From the NCBI GenBank assembly GCA_038123735.1, contig JAYPAP010000021.1, positions 1-36,862 on the forward strand: a DNA stretch of 36,862 bases, written 5' to 3'. The position numbers and the translations under genes are program-made. The notes under the pieces are model-generated. The model made no database searches, had not been told where the DNA came from, and saw only the letters and a program-made list of their open reading frames with translations. The DNA is from REDI01 sp038123735 (GTDB lineage: Bacteria; Myxococcota_A; UBA796; GCA-2862545). This document shows positions 24,391 to 33,222 of the stretch, piece after piece; the stretch's first letter is position 1, and each line of letters starts with the position of its first letter.

Positions 24391-25122
24391 CTATGGAATC
24401 GTACGATTGAGGAACATGGGGAGCATCGTCCGCCACGTGGGCCAGTCATGATGGCAGTCCGCGCCCCACAGCTCTAGGTCTACGGGTGCGCCGAGGCTGC
24501 GCAAGATCATGGCCAGACGCTCGGATTCCCAGGGTGCCTCCGCCCGCCCAGCCCCGCTTGCGATGACGAAGCGGACCTTCTGAAGCGCATCCTTTTGGGC
24601 ACCAGGTGGAAGGCGTGGGAGGAAGTAGAGCGGTTGATTGAAGTAATACTCTTTGTCGCGGTGCTGACCCATCCAGCGGTCAAAGTCGTAGGTGCCACTC
24701 ATCGCGACCACCAAGCGGAACCACGAGGGATGCTTGCAGGCCACGGTGGCGGCGTTGAAGGCGCCCAGGCTGGCTCCCGCCGCGATGAACCCCTTGGTGC
24801 CGCCGGAGTCCTCGGAGATCATCGGGAGAAGTTCATGGAGAAGATAATCGTCGAAGCGTGCCTGTAACCATGATTTATGCCATGGTGGCGCATCGGACTT
24901 ACACCAGGCGTCGCCCGACACGGAGCCGCAGGCATACACCTTGATCCGCTTGGCTTCGATGAGCGGCTTGATCACATGGATCAGCTTAAACCGCTCGTTA
25001 TCGAGATGGTCGCCGCCCGCGGTAGGAAAGAGGACGAGGGGAATCCCCCAGTCGCCATATCGAACAAGCTTCATTTCGCGGCCGAGTCGCTCGCTAAACC
25101 ATCCGAGCTCTTCGCGATTCAT
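24391..25122 (-). CDS. Esterase-like alpha/beta-hydrolase
   Basis: The 243-residue cytosolic protein has no signal peptide. It carries an alpha/beta-hydrolase nucleophile elbow GASLG (Ser118) in FIAAGASLGAFNAA and a C-terminal catalytic histidine candidate in WGADCHHDWPTWR (His224/225). The opening, a WFSERLGREM segment followed by IPLVLFPTAGG, fits the COG4947-type esterase group, which I recall appearing next to ATP-grasp genes. Its ATG overlaps the ATP-grasp stop in ATGA, indicating coupled expression and probable joint action: one enzyme makes an amide or ester-type bond and the other may process the product or substrate. Substrate unknown. Confidence 0.85.
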   Translation of the reverse strand: MNREELGWFSERLGREMKLVRYGDWGIPLVLFPTAGGDHLDNERFKLIHVIKPLIEAKRIKVYACGSVSGDAWCKSDAPPWHKSWLQARFDDYLLHELLPMISEDSGGTKGFIAAGASLGAFNAATVACKHPSWFRLVVAMSGTYDFDRWMGQHRDKEYYFNQPLYFLPRLPPGAQKDALQKVRFVIASGAGRAEAPWESERLAMILRSLGAPVDLELWGADCHHDWPTWRTMLPMFLNRTIP

Positions 25123-26369
25123 GTGGACTCCTTGGGGTTCATGCGGTCCATCTCGGTCTGTCGCCAGAATTGCACCAGGCCATAAAAGTGGTCTGTGAAC
25201 GGCTCAATTTCATGGGCAGGGTAGAGCGAAGCGACCTTGTTGCGAACCGCCTTCTTGAACTCGTCCGAGCCGAAGTATTCGAGGGCGACCGCATCCAGGT
25301 CTTGTAGATGCTCTTCGCAAAAGGCCTGAAACCGCTCCGTATCGTAGTGAGCGGAGGCCAGGGCGTCATAGCGATCGATCTTCTCTTCGAGGGACAGAGA
25401 TGGATCGTCAGCGATATCGAGGTAAGGACGCCAGTTGGCGTTGAGCGTGGGTTTTCGCTTGGTGGCGGCGCAGAAGATGCTCCACCGTAGAAGCGCCTTT
25501 ACCAGCCAGGGAAAGTGGAAATGGAGCGAAGTCACTTGGCTATCAGGGCACGCGTTCGCAAAATCGATCGGATACAGAACGCCCCCGGCGCGAAGCATCT
25601 CGCAGGAATTGAAGTCCCAGGCATGGAAGGCATTGATGATCCGCGTGATCTTTTGCGCTAACGTCCATTCTTCGCCGTTGAGATAGTTGAAATCGACCAC
25701 GTACCGCCCATGAAGCGGCTGGTCAGGATCGTAGCGGATGACATTGACTTGGGGGCCAATGCCGATTCCGCGCACGAAGACATCCCAGTCTTTAACCGCA
25801 CTCTGGAGGTGGTGAACTCGTTTGCCCGACGCATCGTAGGCGGCATGCAGCTCGCCAGGAGTCGACACGCGCTTCACCCCGACCCAGCCGCCACCATCGT
25901 AAGGCTTGAGGAAGGCCGGATAGCCCACACTGTCGCCCACGGTATCAAGTGAGAAGAGGGCATTATAGCGCTCAACCGTGACCTTGAGGTCGGCATGATC
26001 TTGATGGTCGTAGTCTTTGCTGGGGATCATCCAAGTATCGGGAATGGGGAGGCCCAGGCGCATCATTGCACAGTAAGATGTGTGCTTTTCGTAGGATTGA
26101 ATGGACCATGGGTTGTTGAGAACGTAGACCTCGTCCATGAGGACGGCTTTTTTGACCCACTCTCGGCTGACCATGTACCAATGAGTGAGGCGGTCCATGA
26201 TCAAGTCGTATTTCGGTTTATACCTGAGGTCGTAGGGCTCAACTTGGACTCGCTCAACCTCGAAATCAAGGTCAACACCATCGACAGTGATCCGGAGGTC
26301 GAGCTTCCGAAGAATGGCTTCATAGGCCGCAGGCCAGCAGAGGTCCGCCCCCAGTGACAGCCCGATCAT
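25119..26369 (-). CDS. ATP-grasp domain protein, probable carboxylate-amine ligase
   Basis: The 416-residue protein (ATG 26369; a TTG at 26387 with a good GGGGG site would give 422) has an N-terminal pre-ATP-grasp region with a CAMMRLGLPIPDTWMIP linker. The ATP-grasp core follows: lysine segment GYPAFLKPYDGGGWVGVKRV (about 165-185), and the metal-binding segment VLYPIDFANACPDSQ (about 290). A helical C-terminal domain of about 120 residues comes after. ATP-grasp enzymes join a carboxylate to an amine or thiol through an acyl phosphate. It heads the operon with the esterase, Ig lipoprotein, PAD and HEAT genes. The 141-base gap upstream (26388-26528) shows no clear promoter or terminator. Substrates unknown. 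Confidence 0.85.
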   Translation of the reverse strand: MIGLSLGADLCWPAAYEAILRKLDLRITVDGVDLDFEVERVQVEPYDLRYKPKYDLIMDRLTHWYMVSREWVKKAVLMDEVYVLNNPWSIQSYEKHTSYCAMMRLGLPIPDTWMIPSKDYDHQDHADLKVTVERYNALFSLDTVGDSVGYPAFLKPYDGGGWVGVKRVSTPGELHAAYDASGKRVHHLQSAVKDWDVFVRGIGIGPQVNVIRYDPDQPLHGRYVVDFNYLNGEEWTLAQKITRIINAFHAWDFNSCEMLRAGGVLYPIDFANACPDSQVTSLHFHFPWLVKALLRWSIFCAATKRKPTLNANWRPYLDIADDPSLSLEEKIDRYDALASAHYDTERFQAFCEEHLQDLDAVALEYFGSDEFKKAVRNKVASLYPAHEIEPFTDHFYGLVQFWRQTEMDRMNPKEST

Positions 26370-26528
26370 TCGCGTTTCTCTCGCCAAGAGACCCCCTTAT
26401 CGAGCAGGAACCTTCCCAGAACGCCTTGGGATCCCATGCCCTCCCATCGTGCCTACCATTCGGACACTCCCACACGCCACCACGTCTCAAAAACGTAGTC
26501 ATAACTCAATTACAGACGGCTAAATCCA

Positions 26529-27479
26529 TCACCTTTTCTTGGGCACGGCGCGCGGAACCAGAAAACGCACGGGTGGGCCGACCCGCAAGACCGTGGTGGG
26601 GCCGGTGGTCCCCAATTCCCCATCGAGGTTGAAGGTCTGGCGCTCGCTTCCGTAGATGATCACCTGCTTCGCCAGGAATTCTTCGATTTCGGGATGGGAA
26701 AGAGGCTGTCCACGGTACGCACGGAGCAGGCGGCTTGCGAGGGTGGCGGGCTTGCAGCCAATCGCGACGACATGGATGTAGCCAGGGTTGGTATCCGAGA
26801 GGTAAAAGGGACGAAATCCAAGCCCAGCCTGGCTGACGGTGCCTCCGGCCACGGTGAGCCACTGACGCTGGGCTACGACTTCGCCGTCCGCCTCAATGCG
26901 TCCAACGCGCATTTTGGACAGGCGTTGATGAAGCTCCCCCCCGGAAAAGGCCGCGAGGATCGCCCGTGCCAATACGGTAGCTGCGCGGCGGGGGCCTGGT
27001 GTGCCCTGGTCATACTCATGGATATAGCGTCCAAACAAGCCATTTCCGAATAGGAAGCCTAACCGATCGTCGTCGACCCGAAGGGTATATCGAACCATAG
27101 GACGAAGACACTGCTCTCCTGCGGTATACCGGCGAACCAACGCGCTCATCTGGGCGACGCTCTGGCGCACCCCGAGCGACCGCCTCACCGTGTTCATGGT
27201 TCCACCACCGAGAGGAACGACCGCCGGCAGTGGATGGCGGGGGCGATGATGACTCCAGGATGAGAGCACGCGGCTGAGGGTCCCGTCACCGCCGACGACC
27301 CCGATCCACTTTGCGCGGCTAACGGTGATTGCTCGCATGCTTTCATGGAGGTCATCGAGCGTTTCGGGGGCGACTACCCCGACCCCGGAACCCAACTGGC
27401 GCTCCAGGGCGGTCGCGCTGATCTGTCCGCGACGTACCGCGCGTGCCTGGGGATTGACGATGATGACAGGCTTACTCAC
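26529..27479 (-). CDS. Diacylglycerol/lipid kinase-like protein
   Basis: The 316-residue protein belongs to the DAGK/YegS lipid-kinase family, which phosphorylates diacylglycerol or related lipids at the membrane. The nucleotide motif GGDGT (63-67) lies in IGVVGGDGTLSRVL. The second motif reads PLGGGTMNTVRRSLG, where many relatives have GTGN or GTAND, a small departure that may affect substrate. I choose GTG 27479, which overlaps the deaminase stop in GTGA; the frame extending to 27749 runs through that gene and is rejected. Closing residues are Lys/Arg-rich. The lipid substrate is not predictable. Confidence 0.85.
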   Translation of the reverse strand: MSKPVIIVNPQARAVRRGQISATALERQLGSGVGVVAPETLDDLHESMRAITVSRAKWIGVVGGDGTLSRVLSSWSHHRPRHPLPAVVPLGGGTMNTVRRSLGVRQSVAQMSALVRRYTAGEQCLRPMVRYTLRVDDDRLGFLFGNGLFGRYIHEYDQGTPGPRRAATVLARAILAAFSGGELHQRLSKMRVGRIEADGEVVAQRQWLTVAGGTVSQAGLGFRPFYLSDTNPGYIHVVAIGCKPATLASRLLRAYRGQPLSHPEIEEFLAKQVIIYGSERQTFNLDGELGTTGPTTVLRVGPPVRFLVPRAVPKKR

Positions 27480-28426
27480 CGAGTCAGTTCCTCGCCTCGG
27501 CCGAAGAGTCCAAACGCACCTCCGGTGTGCCAGAACAAGATGCGCCCTCCCCATCGTCCAGCGGAGGTCTCGTCGAAGACCGCTGTCATCGCCTTTCCGG
27601 TATAGACGGGGTCGAGAAATAGTCCCTCGAGCCGAGCAACTGTACGAATGACGTCCCAATTCTGTGGGGTGGCGACGGCATACGCGGGCCCCTGGAATCC
27701 TTCGGTGACTTCCCATCCATCGCCTGGTGACCGGCGACCAAACTCCCACTCGGGCTCGTGGGTGATGTCATGGACCCGCCCTTCAAACGTGGGGGCGTCA
27801 TCGCAGACCGCGACCCCGTGCACGAACCCCGGTAAGTCGCCGTGCGCGAGTCCGGCCAGAGTACCGCCGCTTCCAACCGCCACAATAATGTGGTCAAACG
27901 CGGGGTAGTCCGGACCCTTCACCTCGGCGGCGGCGTGAACATACGCCGCGGAGCCGACCGCATTGCTTCCCCCCTCGGGGATGACGAATGGGGTGCGCCC
28001 ACGTCCGCGAAGCTCCTCCGCCCACTGGTGAAGCAGTTCATTGCGAGCGTGACGATAGTCATCGGCAGTGCAGGTTCGAATGGAGGCACCGAGCAATTGA
28101 TCCAAGAGGAGGTTGCTGTCTGCGACCGGTGGGAGCTCGCCGCGCAAGAGTAGGTGGGGCTGCATCCCGAGTTGGCGGCTTGCGACCGCCGTTGCCCGGC
28201 AGTGATTGGACTGCAATCCGCCCGTCGTGAGAATATCGGTGGCCTGCATGGCTTGCGCCTGATGCATCAGCATCTCTAGCTTCCGCACCTTGTTTCCGGA
28301 CAAACCAAAGCCGGTGAGGTCATCTCGTTTGATCCAAACTTCTGCACCGACATGCTCAGATAGTCGGTCTAACCTGTGAATTGGAGTTGGTATCCTGGCG
28401 AGAGAGAGCCGGGGCGTCGCAGACAA
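27476..28426 (-). CDS. ACC deaminase / D-cysteine desulfhydrase family PLP enzyme
   Basis: This fold II PLP enzyme either deaminates 1-aminocyclopropane-1-carboxylate or breaks D-cysteine to pyruvate, sulfide and ammonia. The 316 residues match the usual length. The PLP lysine is Lys46 in GFGLSGNKVRKLE, followed by TTGGLQSNHCRATA and the phosphate-binding VAVGSGGTLAG. The C-terminal FWHTGGAFGLF block is also typical. The two activities are hard to tell apart by eye, and a bacterium of this type makes the desulfhydrase more likely. The start is a TTG at 28426 with GAGGTG upstream, because the frame further up overlaps the divergent gene at 28463 and lacks family residues. Confidence 0.88.
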   Translation of the reverse strand: MSATPRLSLARIPTPIHRLDRLSEHVGAEVWIKRDDLTGFGLSGNKVRKLEMLMHQAQAMQATDILTTGGLQSNHCRATAVASRQLGMQPHLLLRGELPPVADSNLLLDQLLGASIRTCTADDYRHARNELLHQWAEELRGRGRTPFVIPEGGSNAVGSAAYVHAAAEVKGPDYPAFDHIIVAVGSGGTLAGLAHGDLPGFVHGVAVCDDAPTFEGRVHDITHEPEWEFGRRSPGDGWEVTEGFQGPAYAVATPQNWDVIRTVARLEGLFLDPVYTGKAMTAVFDETSAGRWGGRILFWHTGGAFGLFGRGEELTR

Positions 28427-28462
28427 GGTGCACCTCTGGTTCTCCGGGCGTAACGTCTGGGA

Positions 28463-29179
28463 ATGCGTCCAGTCATCTTGATCACCACCGATCGTCGCGA
28501 CGGGGGCCCTGGCCCCACCCATCCAAGGATACGCCCCAAGCGGGCTGAGGCCTACGTCACGGAGGCTGTCATCGAGAGAGTCCGTGCGGAAGGTGGGATT
28601 CCCCTGCTCGTCCCGCCCGGGGAGGGCGATGTGCAGCGGTTGCTGGAGGTGGCGGACGGCGTGGTGCTTACCGGGGGTCATTTTGATATTCACCCGCGAC
28701 ATTACGGGCAGCAGACCAAGGGAAGGCTCGACCGGGTGGAGGAGGATCGGACGGTGATGGAGCTGGCCATCGCCGCGGGGTGTCTCAAAAACCGGGTGCC
28801 GGTTCTGGGAATTTGTGGCGGGCATCAGGCCCTCGCCGTCGCCGCTGGTGGAACGCTGGTGCAAGATATCGGCAGTGAGATGGTGGGGGCTCTGGAACAC
28901 GAGCAGCACGCGGACCCCGCCGAATCGTCGCATGAGGTCGTCCTCGATGACCGCGTGGCACCGATCTGGGGAACGTCGACGATTTCGGTCAACAGCACCC
29001 ATCACCAAGCCGTGCTTGACCCTGGATCATTACGTGTGGTGGGGCGTTCATCGGATGGCGTCGTGGAAGTGATTTACGGTGTTGGGGTTGGGTTTGTGTT
29101 GGGCGTGCAGTGGCATCCGGAGCTGCTCGGTGAGGCGGCGCCTTTTCGCGCCTTGTTGAACGCCTGCAAAGTCGGGTGA
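28463..29179 (+). CDS. Class I glutamine-amidotransferase-like hydrolase (PuuD/peptidase C26 type)
   Basis: The 238-residue protein fits the gamma-glutamyl hydrolase branch that includes PuuD (gamma-glutamyl-GABA hydrolase). The nucleophile is Cys118 in VLGICGGHQALAVAAGG, and the His/Glu pair is His218 and Glu220 in GVQWHPE. The substrate-side motifs LTGGHFDIHP and VNSTHHQAV are also as expected. The first motif reads CGGHQ where PuuD proteins usually have CRGxQ. It is transcribed divergently from the PLP enzyme, with only 36 bases between starts. The true gamma-glutamyl substrate is unknown; no polyamine genes are adjacent. Confidence 0.88.
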   Translation: MRPVILITTDRRDGGPGPTHPRIRPKRAEAYVTEAVIERVRAEGGIPLLVPPGEGDVQRLLEVADGVVLTGGHFDIHPRHYGQQTKGRLDRVEEDRTVMELAIAAGCLKNRVPVLGICGGHQALAVAAGGTLVQDIGSEMVGALEHEQHADPAESSHEVVLDDRVAPIWGTSTISVNSTHHQAVLDPGSLRVVGRSSDGVVEVIYGVGVGFVLGVQWHPELLGEAAPFRALLNACKVG

Positions 29180-29186
29180 CGAGAGC

Positions 29187-29202
29187 GGTTCCACGTGAAA
29201 CA
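29187..29202. other. Candidate parS centromere site, intergenic
   Basis: GGTTCCACGTGAAACA matches the general parS sequence TGTTNCACGTGAAACA at every position but the first, and contains the full core GTTNCACGTGNAAC. It lies 7 bases after the PuuD-like stop and 41 bases before the next start, so coding constraints do not explain it. About 0.002 such 12-base cores are expected by chance in 36.9 kb of even composition. Confidence 0.75.
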
Positions 29203-29243
29203 AGGGATTGGTGTGGCGCGACGTTTCGCGCGATGGAGTTTGA

Positions 29244-31043
29244 ATGAGTCGACTACCTGTGTTGTCCTTGGGGCTAATCTTGCCGATCGCAGGCGTTGGA
29301 GCCGATGAGAAGCCACCCCCCGCCGGTTTGACCATCGCCCTTCCGTCACCGGCCATCGTCGCCGATGGGCGAACACCCGCTGACATTCACGTGCTCGCGC
29401 GGCGCACTGACGGTACGCCGATCGAAGATCTCGAGGTGAAACTGAAGTGTGACTCCGCGGTGGACCTCTCCGGTTGGGCGTACCAAGGTGATGGGGTGTA
29501 CAGCTTTCAGTTCACGCCGCCGCTCGAGCGTGGCAAGAGCATGGCCTGGGTATCGATCAAGGGTAAAACGCCAGATAAGTCGGCGAAAATCGATCTCAAT
29601 GCAAAGATTCCACTCGTGGGAGCCCTTCCCGGGGCGTTGGAGGTCTCCGCGAGTCCAGCCGAAGGGGTCATTGGTGAGTTGGATACGGTCTCCGTATCGA
29701 TTCAGGCACCGCCGGGATTCTCGATGGATCTCGACAATCTGACGTTCCGGTCGTCGTTAGGGGAGTTGGGGGACCTGGCTGCGATGGGCAATGGTCGCTT
29801 TGTGGGTTCGTTGGCGCTGAAGTCATACGCCAATCCATCGTTGGTGATGCTCGCGGTGAGCGACAAGAGCAATCCGGAGCGACTGTACGCCACGGCGACG
29901 GTGCCCCTCGCGCTCAAGAAGAGGCTGATGGCCCGGGCGCCGGCGGGTGCGAATGTCGTGCTGCGAATTGGCGATAAGAGTGTGGGTCCGATGGTGGCCA
30001 AAGGCGGCTCGGCGCGTTTTGACGATGTGATCTTACAGCCTGGCCTCACGGAGGCGGTCCAGGTCACGGTGCAAAACGATGAGCCAACGGAACAGCCATT
30101 TGCGCTGGGGGTCAAAGGGACCCAGCGTCTGATCATCGTGCCGCCGCCTGCAGGCATTCCGGCAGATGCGTCGGTAGAGGCTCAGATTCGGGTCGCTGTT
30201 GTCAGTCCTGACGGGCAGCCGGATACCGCGGCGGAGCTGGACGTACAGACGACGGCAGGCGAGGTCACAGCGGTCCGTCACGAAGGCTTTGGGATCTATG
30301 CAATCGCATTGCGCCCCACCACCGCAGCCACGACCTCAGATGTCCCGTTCAGTGTCTCTATCAAGGGTGAAGAAGGGCAAAAAGACCGGGTCATGTTGCA
30401 TATGACCGCGGCTCGACCTGCCACGGTCTCGATTGAGCATTCGCGCGGGGAGGGTGCTTCCAATCGGTGGGTCGTGGGAGCAGCCGCCGCTGATGGGACG
30501 GTGCTTCAACCGAGCTACCTCACGAACCTGACCGGGGCCAGGGATGCGGAATGGTCGGTATCCGGCGACCAGCGGGTGCTGGAGGCCGTTGATTATGGTG
30601 GTCCGATGGAGTTGCGCCTGATCACGGAGGTTGAGCCCACTGGAAACGGGGTGGCATCCCTCGTCGTGGTCCCATCCAAGTCCTGGCTTCCCGCGGATGG
30701 GATCAGCAGCGCAATGCTGGCGGTCTATGCCGTGGATATTTACGGCTACCCGGTGGCGGGCGCTGAGCTCGACCTTGCGGTGGAGCGTGGCGAAGGGAGT
30801 GTGCCGAAGACGGCCACCACCAACGAGCATGGGGTCGCACAGGTGTTCTATACCGCAGGCCAAACCACGTCTATGGTCCGGATCCGTGCCTCGATCGGCG
30901 ATCGGACATCCGTCGGAACCATGGTGCAGGGCATTGCAGGACTCCAAGGGTGGGCCATCCCGCAGTCGGGTACGGCGACGGACCAAGCGCTCTTCGAATC
31001 CTGGCGTCAGAACACGGTCTATCAGTGGATTGAGGCCGAATAA
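29244..31043 (+). CDS. Large secreted Ig-like domain protein
   Basis: The 599-residue protein has a signal peptide (MSRLPVLSLGLILPIAGVGA) and then repeated beta-sandwich modules. Several start with Ig-like phrases such as SPAIVADGRTPADIHVLARR (about 34-53) and VVPSKSWLPADGISSAMLAV (about 470-489). The latter is followed by GAELDLAVERGEG and NEHGVAQVFYTA, as in bacterial Ig-like (invasin-type, Big_1) domains. It probably acts in the periplasm or on the surface as a structural or binding protein. No anchor or enzyme motif is visible. ATG 29244 follows GGAG (29235-29238). It ends 2 bases from the stop of the convergent TPR gene. Confidence 0.8.
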   Translation: MSRLPVLSLGLILPIAGVGADEKPPPAGLTIALPSPAIVADGRTPADIHVLARRTDGTPIEDLEVKLKCDSAVDLSGWAYQGDGVYSFQFTPPLERGKSMAWVSIKGKTPDKSAKIDLNAKIPLVGALPGALEVSASPAEGVIGELDTVSVSIQAPPGFSMDLDNLTFRSSLGELGDLAAMGNGRFVGSLALKSYANPSLVMLAVSDKSNPERLYATATVPLALKKRLMARAPAGANVVLRIGDKSVGPMVAKGGSARFDDVILQPGLTEAVQVTVQNDEPTEQPFALGVKGTQRLIIVPPPAGIPADASVEAQIRVAVVSPDGQPDTAAELDVQTTAGEVTAVRHEGFGIYAIALRPTTAATTSDVPFSVSIKGEEGQKDRVMLHMTAARPATVSIEHSRGEGASNRWVVGAAAADGTVLQPSYLTNLTGARDAEWSVSGDQRVLEAVDYGGPMELRLITEVEPTGNGVASLVVVPSKSWLPADGISSAMLAVYAVDIYGYPVAGAELDLAVERGEGSVPKTATTNEHGVAQVFYTAGQTTSMVRIRASIGDRTSVGTMVQGIAGLQGWAIPQSGTATDQALFESWRQNTVYQWIEAE

Positions 31044-31045
31044 AA

Positions 31046-33220
31046 CTACTTTCGGTACTTGTCAGCGCCGGCGTGAACGGCTTCCGACTCGCGCTGGAGT
31101 TTGAGGAGTTCATCCCAAAGCGGCGACGGCTCGAGTGGCTCGGAGGGCGGTGTGAGCGCGAGGTCCTTGGATGCGGCGGAGGACGCGATCCAGCTTGCCT
31201 GGGGCCGCCAAGTTTCGGACTCTCCGACTTGAGTAGCGAACTCAATCGCCGACTTTGGACGGTTATTGGCGATGGCACACCGCGCCAAAGCGAGCTGCGC
31301 TTCCTCGGGCTCGATCAGTTCTGAGGGCTGGGCGCTTGAGCGGTCTAGCCATGCCGTGAGCATAGGGCTCGCTTGGGCGCAGCGACCAGCCGATGCCAGA
31401 GACATGGCGGTCTGGATGTTGGCTTCGCTCTTCAGAGGGCTATTCGATGGAACTGAACGCCAGCTCGCGAGCGCTTTTTCCAGGTTTCCGAGTGAAAGGT
31501 GTGCTTGTCCGTCGATCAGGAGAAGCTCGGCCCGAACGGCGGACACGTCGGCCCGTCTGCGGGCGTAGGCGGTGGTCTCTAATGCTTCTGGGGCGCGCTT
31601 GGTCCGCAGATAGAGGCGTGCGAGACGGGTCAGCGCTGGCCCGTTCTCTTGGTCTTCCCGAACATAGGCTGCGACCGCATCGCGTTGCACCGATAGCCCC
31701 CGTTCCCAAAGGCCCAATTTCTCGTAGGCTTCGGCGACGATTTCGAGCAAGGTCGGGTCGACGACGATCGCCTGAAGCTCGTCGCGCCAGCACTCGTTGT
31801 GAAATGCCACCAGGTCTCCGGTGCGCTCTGCGCGGTGAAGGAGCCGTAGGCGGATGTTACACGTGCTGAGTAGCCGCGGTAAAACATCGCTGCTCTTCAG
31901 GATTTCGGGGTGTTTGTCCACGAGTGCCGTCAGGTGCTCAGCCGCGAGGCCGTATTCATTGAGGACCTCACCGATCTGCGCTCCCATGTAATGCCCTTCG
32001 GCTGCCGTCCATCGTCGCCGACGGATCGTGCGCGAGATTCCGGGAAGCTCCATGGCCCACTCTGATGGGCTCGCCTTGTTGAGGCGAATGAGACGCATTC
32101 GGTGTTCCGCTAACGCGCCGAGGATTCCACGGTTCCCTGCTTTTGCCCAATGGCTTCGCGCTGCGTCGAGGTCTCGTTGGGCGATGGCGATGTCACCCGC
32201 CGTGGCGTCCTTCCATCGTTCCAGCTGACGCGGCCATGTGCTGATCCGAGCGAGAGCGGAGCGCGCATCCGCATAGCGATTATCGAGGAAGTAAAGCTGC
32301 GATGCGATCAGGCTTCCACCGGGACCCGGAGAGGTAGCAATGAGCGAATCGGCGGTGGCCCCGGGGGCAGGGCTGCCGGTGGCGAGGGCGACGGACCCAA
32401 GACAGACCAAGGTGCTCGCGGTGTCTGCTCCGGCCTCGTGGGCCTCTTTACATCGGCGGTGAGCTGTCTCCCATTGGCCGGTTGCGAGGGCGGCATCTGC
32501 TTGATGGAGTAGGAGCGAGACTTGCGGAGCCCGCGAGAAGCCGAATGCCAGCTGGTCGAAGTAGGTGCGGGCCTCTTGATGAAGGCCGAGGGCTTGGTAG
32601 TCCAGGGCCATCAGTTGCAGAAGAATGTCGCGGCGGTCGCGGTCTTCTTCCATGGCGCGCAGTTTTCGGAGCGCATCGATGCGGTCTAGGGATGGAGGAC
32701 CTGGCGGGAGGTCAGGGTACTCCGGCTTCCATGTGGGCAACGGCATCCGGACCGTGCGCGGGTCAAGCCGGACGTACCATGAGTCACCCCAGACCGGTCG
32801 TAAGGGAATGGAGGCGGGTCGAGCGGGAATTCGAGGGACATCACCGGACAGAAGTTCATCGACGGTAGCGACAGACTTCGGTGCTATCGGGACCTCGTTC
32901 GGCCGTACATTCGTGCGAATAATATGGCGGGCACCCTGTTTTTCAATTCTCGCATCGACTCGAGGGTCACTCACGTAGAGGGTGACAAACCACGTACCGC
33001 TACCGGTTGAGACGGCCCAGGCATCGGCGATGTGGTCGGTTTGCTGATACTTGAGCTGGTCGCTGAGAGGCTTGCGGTTTTCATACACCGCCAACTCAAT
33101 TCGATCTGGATTCACGCGGTCGAACAGTCTCACGGTGGCATCTGGACTGGTCTCGATGACGAGGGAGCCAACCGGCACATCCTGCCCGAACACCGCGAGC
33201 GCGAACAGGAGAAACCACAT
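31046..33220 (-). CDS. Periplasmic TPR-repeat protein with AMIN-like N-terminal domain
   Basis: The 724-residue protein has a short signal peptide (MWFLLFALAVFGQD). A beta-rich N-terminal domain (about 15-110, VGSLVIETSPDATVRLFDRV onward) recalls the AMIN domain that binds peptidoglycan. From about 180 to the end it is a long helical tetratricopeptide-like superhelix (for example DYQALGLHQEARTYFDQLAF and LYLRTKRAPEALETTAYARR). It is the last gene of a run that begins after a sigma-28-like promoter at 34875-34901, only 2 nt after the beta-barrel gene. A role in an envelope or flagellum-linked structure is inferred from this context. No catalytic motif is visible. Confidence 0.8.
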   Translation of the reverse strand: MWFLLFALAVFGQDVPVGSLVIETSPDATVRLFDRVNPDRIELAVYENRKPLSDQLKYQQTDHIADAWAVSTGSGTWFVTLYVSDPRVDARIEKQGARHIIRTNVRPNEVPIAPKSVATVDELLSGDVPRIPARPASIPLRPVWGDSWYVRLDPRTVRMPLPTWKPEYPDLPPGPPSLDRIDALRKLRAMEEDRDRRDILLQLMALDYQALGLHQEARTYFDQLAFGFSRAPQVSLLLHQADAALATGQWETAHRRCKEAHEAGADTASTLVCLGSVALATGSPAPGATADSLIATSPGPGGSLIASQLYFLDNRYADARSALARISTWPRQLERWKDATAGDIAIAQRDLDAARSHWAKAGNRGILGALAEHRMRLIRLNKASPSEWAMELPGISRTIRRRRWTAAEGHYMGAQIGEVLNEYGLAAEHLTALVDKHPEILKSSDVLPRLLSTCNIRLRLLHRAERTGDLVAFHNECWRDELQAIVVDPTLLEIVAEAYEKLGLWERGLSVQRDAVAAYVREDQENGPALTRLARLYLRTKRAPEALETTAYARRRADVSAVRAELLLIDGQAHLSLGNLEKALASWRSVPSNSPLKSEANIQTAMSLASAGRCAQASPMLTAWLDRSSAQPSELIEPEEAQLALARCAIANNRPKSAIEFATQVGESETWRPQASWIASSAASKDLALTPPSEPLEPSPLWDELLKLQRESEAVHAGADKYRK

Positions 33221-33222
33221 CG

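Noticed and set aside
28427..29008. Long N-terminal extension of the ACC deaminase-like frame
   Set aside because: It is the antisense of the PuuD-like gene at 28463-29179; the enzyme starts at TTG 28426 behind a ribosome site.
31855..31870. TGTTACACGTGCTGAG, a half match to parS
   Set aside because: The left half and centre match but the right half (CTGAG against AAACA) does not, so the palindrome is broken.
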